DNA from: Pirellulales bacterium
GTDB taxonomy: Bacteria > Planctomycetota > Planctomycetia > Pirellulales > JALHLM01
Direction of reading: 5' to 3'
Assembly: GCA_022844585.1 (NCBI GenBank)
Contig: JALHLM010000065.1
Coordinates: forward strand, 1 to 16,322
Length of the DNA stretch: 16,322 nucleotides
Positions 13,488 to 16,322 of the stretch are shown one piece after another. The position numbers were made by a program, and so were the translations under genes. The notes under the pieces were generated by a model. The model made no database searches. It had not been told where the DNA came from and saw only the letters and a program-made list of their open reading frames with translations. Numbering within the stretch: the first letter of the stretch is position 1; each line of letters begins with the position of its first letter.

Positions 13488-14507
13488 CTAGTTGTGAGAT
13501 TCTGGCGATCGTGGAAGCTGTTCTCCCTTCCAGAGGAAGGCTAGGCCGCCGATGAGGCCGGAAGCCATCGTGATGGAGAACCAAAGCAGGCCAAGCGCGA
13601 CGCCTTGTTCTTCGGTGAGACCGTCTGGCTGAAGCAACAGGGCGAGGCCCCCTTCGCGGACGCCGACGCCGTTGACGCTCAATGGCAAGGTGGAAGCCAG
13701 TGCGACGGCCGGCACTGCGACGAAGTAGCTGGCCGCGGGCAGATCGAGATTGATGCCGCGCCCCAGCAGCCAGACCATGGCGACGGTGGTCAGCTGCACG
13801 ATGAAGCTCCACCCGACAGCGCGAAACACCACGCCGGGCTGGTGATTGTAGATGTTCAGTTCGGCGAGGATGGCGCCCAGCCTGGGGATGTTGCCCAAGC
13901 GGGCGGAATTCCAGCGCAGAAACCATTGCCCCACGAGGAACGAAATGATCGCTACAAGTAGCACGCCGGCGCCGAGAAATAGTGAGGCCGACAGTCCCAG
14001 CTCCCAGGAGCGCGCCAGAAAGCTCGTCGCGCAGACTATGCAGAGCGCGGTCAATCCGGTCAAACGGTCGGCCAGGACGGTGCCGGCGGCCAGCAACCTT
14101 TCGCCGGCATTCGATCCAAGCCGCATCGCCTTTACAACATCACCGCCGATCGAGCTGGGCAAACAGAGGCTGAAAAACATCCCTTCCAGGTACAACTTCT
14201 GGAAATGCCGCCACGAATGGCGGAAGCCGACTGCGCGTCCCAGCGTGAACCAGCGATAACCGCTCGTGACCTGGCTCACCGCGTAGATCGCGAGCGCCGC
14301 GATCCAATAACGATAGTCGAGATGCCCCAGCGCGCTGCGGATGGCGTTGAGATCGCTTTTGGTCAGCAGGAACCAGATCAGCCCGCCGCTCACGACCAGG
14401 CGCAGCAGGAAACCAAGCGGAAACGCGCGGCGCGGGGCGGAAGCGTTGGTTTCTGTTTTCAAGCGAATCTCGGGGCGAAGGTCGAGGGCAAGGCTATTTT
14501 CGGGCAT
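13488..14507 (-). CDS. Flippase-like LPG-synthase-TM family membrane protein
   Basis: The 339-residue protein has about eight membrane segments and the family motif LPSSIGGDVVKAMRLG (about 116-131), matching the 'P-x-x-xGGD-x-xRA' signature of lysylphosphatidylglycerol synthase transmembrane region proteins (UPF0104). This family often sits beside GT2 and GT39 genes, where a role in lipid-linked sugar handling is suspected; lipid flipping has been proposed for MprF relatives. It lacks the soluble aminoacyl-transfer domain of MprF, so lipid lysylation is unlikely. The ATG at 14507 is preferred to the GTG at 14516 because GAGGTG (14514-14519) stands at ribosome-site distance. The start overlaps the end of the GT39 gene by 14 bases, which supports co-translation. 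Confidence 0.85.
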   Translation of the reverse strand: MPENSLALDLRPEIRLKTETNASAPRRAFPLGFLLRLVVSGGLIWFLLTKSDLNAIRSALGHLDYRYWIAALAIYAVSQVTSGYRWFTLGRAVGFRHSWRHFQKLYLEGMFFSLCLPSSIGGDVVKAMRLGSNAGERLLAAGTVLADRLTGLTALCIVCATSFLARSWELGLSASLFLGAGVLLVAIISFLVGQWFLRWNSARLGNIPRLGAILAELNIYNHQPGVVFRAVGWSFIVQLTTVAMVWLLGRGINLDLPAASYFVAVPAVALASTLPLSVNGVGVREGGLALLLQPDGLTEEQGVALGLLWFSITMASGLIGGLAFLWKGEQLPRSPESHN

Positions 14508-16221
14508 GGTCGTCACCTCGTCCAGCAGTCTGCGCAGACCCCGTCAGGCGGCGTCCGACGATGACTTTCTCATGCGGACGCGGCAAGCGATTGCGGTCGC
14601 ACGAGACCACGGCGACCGGCGTCCACTCGAAGGGTAGTTCAAGCGGCGCCTCACCGATCTGGTGGAAGCAGAAGTACTCCCATTGGTTGTTCGCCGGGTC
14701 CAGGGCGTCGGGCGCCACGGCGCGAATCGGTTCGTTGTAATAGTAAGCGAACAAGTGATGCACCAATCCCACGCTTACCAGCTCATCCTGAGCCTCCAAC
14801 GGAAGCAACTCCTTGAGTTGCGCCACCTGCGAACCGGTGTCCTGGCTTTGCGCCACGCGGATGTTCGTGATGGGACCCATATGCGTAAAGCCGACGAAGC
14901 CGGCGATCGACAGGATCGCCCAACGGACCCGCGCGGGAGTAATGTCGCGCGCCGCCCGCGCGATGAGCCAGCCGGCCAGCAACGTGACGACCGTGAAGGC
15001 GAACAGCATGAGGGGCGGATCCGTCGCGGCTTGTAACGGTTGGACTTCGCTGCCAGCCAGCGCGCCCGCGACGACAATCGCCGCGGCCACTAAGGGCAAG
15101 GCGGCGGCGAAGGGCCACAGAAAGCGCTGCAGGGCATAGGCCAGCCGCGCCGGTTGCGCAAGTACGACGATTCGATCAACTGCCACGCCGATCAACACCG
15201 CGGCACAAGGATAGAGTGGCATGAAGTAACGTCCGCGCGCGGTCGCCGCGAACCAGCAGGACGGAAACGTAACCAACAGTGCGATGCAAAGAAATCGCAC
15301 CAGCGGCGCGGTGTGATCGAGCCGGCGGCGCACGCCGGGATACGCGTAAGCGAGCAACAACAACGACCAGGGCAACATGCAGGCCGCCACTTCAAACGGG
15401 TACATGGCCAGGTGCGTCAGCAGCGGCTGCCAACTCGAATCGACAAAGCGATCGCTGGCATTAAGAAACCAGATGCCAACAGTGCTGGCAGCGTCCGTGC
15501 GCAACGTGAATGGAATCTGCCATGCGCCGAGTACGACGACGAACGTCAGGACGCCCAGCGCGTGCCGGTAGGAGAGCCACTCGCGAAAATCACGCAACAC
15601 CCAGAGATATACCGTCGTCACGGCGACGAAGTACACTGGGCCTTGCGGGCCCTTGGCCAATCCGGCAAGTGCCGCGAAAGCGTAGCCGACGATCCACGGC
15701 CAGGCGGAGCGAGTTCCCGCGGCGTAACCCGCGTGCCAACACAGCAGCGAGGCCGCCACGAGCAGCGTGAGCGTGCTTTCGGTTTCCGCCAGTCCACCGA
15801 GTTCGAGTACTTGGGCCATCGAACCGAAAGCAGCGCCAGCGGTCAACGCTCCGAGCGGCGTGAGCCAACGACGGGCGCAAATGTAGAGAAGCATGCAGGT
15901 CGCGATCGTCGCCAGTGCGGCGGGCAAGCGCACGCTCACGGCGTCCATTTCGCCTCGCCACTGCGCGAGCAGCGCGATCGGCCAACTCCCCAGCGGCGGC
16001 CGGCTGAGATAGATTTCTCCTTGCTGCCGCGGGACGATCCAGTCGCCGGTGCGCAGGATTTCCGCCGCGACTTGCGCGCGGCGAGATTCTTCACCGCGAA
16101 TGCTGAGCCGCGTCAGCCCAGGCAGGTAGATCGCGCAGCTGAGCGCCAGGAGCAGCCAGAATTCCAGCTCGCGCCAGCAGCGCTTCCGCGCAGGATGTGA
16201 TATGTGGACGTCCCTGTCCAT
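14494..16221 (-). CDS. ArnT/PMT-like GT39-family membrane glycosyltransferase
   Basis: The 575-residue protein has an N-terminal membrane segment (YLPGL at about 32-36). The first outer loop follows, with RGEESRRAQVAAEIL (E44-E45), matching the DxDE-x-R-Y-x-E-x-A motif of ArnT/PMT enzymes, then TGDWIVPRQQGEIYLSRPPLGSW. About ten more membrane segments run to residue 500, with a soluble C-terminus. The family transfers a sugar from a polyprenyl-phosphate donor to a lipid, protein or glycan on the outer face of the membrane. The usual leading Asp is replaced, but the Glu pair and Arg that matter are kept. The ATG at 16221 is used; TTG at 16263 would add 14 residues and no ribosome site is clear for either. 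The downstream gene overlaps its end. Confidence 0.85.
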   Translation of the reverse strand: MDRDVHISHPARKRCWRELEFWLLLALSCAIYLPGLTRLSIRGEESRRAQVAAEILRTGDWIVPRQQGEIYLSRPPLGSWPIALLAQWRGEMDAVSVRLPAALATIATCMLLYICARRWLTPLGALTAGAAFGSMAQVLELGGLAETESTLTLLVAASLLCWHAGYAAGTRSAWPWIVGYAFAALAGLAKGPQGPVYFVAVTTVYLWVLRDFREWLSYRHALGVLTFVVVLGAWQIPFTLRTDAASTVGIWFLNASDRFVDSSWQPLLTHLAMYPFEVAACMLPWSLLLLAYAYPGVRRRLDHTAPLVRFLCIALLVTFPSCWFAATARGRYFMPLYPCAAVLIGVAVDRIVVLAQPARLAYALQRFLWPFAAALPLVAAAIVVAGALAGSEVQPLQAATDPPLMLFAFTVVTLLAGWLIARAARDITPARVRWAILSIAGFVGFTHMGPITNIRVAQSQDTGSQVAQLKELLPLEAQDELVSVGLVHHLFAYYYNEPIRAVAPDALDPANNQWEYFCFHQIGEAPLELPFEWTPVAVVSCDRNRLPRPHEKVIVGRRLTGSAQTAGRGDDHARK

Positions 16222-16322
16222 CCAGAAATCCGACCGTGCGATCCAATGGGATAGTGAACGCAAGGGCCGCAGTTTGCCACATTAGAGGGATTGCGGCCAG
16301 ATCGGATTGAGGCGCGTCGCTT

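Noticed and set aside
13456..13926. Extension of the GT2 protein upstream of 13455
   Set aside because: The family opening VVIPLYDEVENVP is only a few residues after the ATG at 13455, and the upstream part overlaps the flippase-like gene in a different frame.
15154..16200. A 348-codon plus-strand open frame opposite the GT39 gene
   Set aside because: The product is Arg/Gln/Ala-rich with no family features, whereas the opposite strand carries a clear membrane enzyme.

Overview
This window looks like chromosome from a GC-rich planctomycete, probably of the Pirellulales type. The evidence is the gene repertoire: a secreted SHD1-domain protein, a multi-repeat DUF11 surface protein, a small membrane protein with the 'IRTLL' N-terminus, an ECF sigma factor coupled to a Hanks-type kinase, and intergenic repeats of a kind I associate with this phylum. 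The assignment is inference; there is no rRNA or other phylogenetic marker here.

Layout. Positions 1-691 (minus) hold the N-terminus of a ComEC/Rec2 DNA-uptake protein that runs off the left edge. Divergent from it is a secreted tandem SHD1 protein (797-1711, plus). A GAF plus SpoIIE/PP2C-type protein converges on it (1754-3286, minus); its metal-binding acids appear to be lost. Two secreted plus-strand proteins follow: a small lipoprotein (3608-4120) and a HEAT-like protein (4229-5527). Positions 5604-6199 (minus) carry a degenerate, internally deleted group II intron of about 0.6 kb. It still has a 5' GTGCGC end, part of domain I, the C-terminal tail of its reverse transcriptase/maturase with an internal stop, and recognisable domains V and VI. 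It sits directly behind the rho-independent terminator of the DUF11 gene (6258-8531, minus). A small membrane protein (8735-9262, minus) follows, then a sigma factor and kinase pair (11116-11751 and 9428-11119, minus) overlapping by GTGA. Three long perfect inverted repeats with inner hairpins lie between these genes (8671-8736, 9315-9411, 11861-11964). A small unrecognised plus-strand gene (12128-12472), with a good sigma70-like promoter, overlaps stop codon to stop codon with the last gene of a minus-strand membrane-glycosylation cluster: an ArnT-like GT39 transferase (14494-16221), a flippase-like LPG-synthase-TM protein (13488-14507) and a GT2 polyprenyl-phosphate sugar synthase (12469-13455).

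How the genes work together. The three glycosylation genes form a plausible pathway: the GT2 enzyme loads a sugar on a polyprenyl phosphate, the multi-pass protein may help membrane passage or regulation, and the GT39 enzyme transfers the sugar on the outer face of the membrane. The sigma factor and kinase are translationally coupled and form a signalling pair. The remaining genes look like individually transcribed secreted or surface proteins. The most notable items are the intron relic behind a terminator, the degenerate phosphatase and the compound palindromes.
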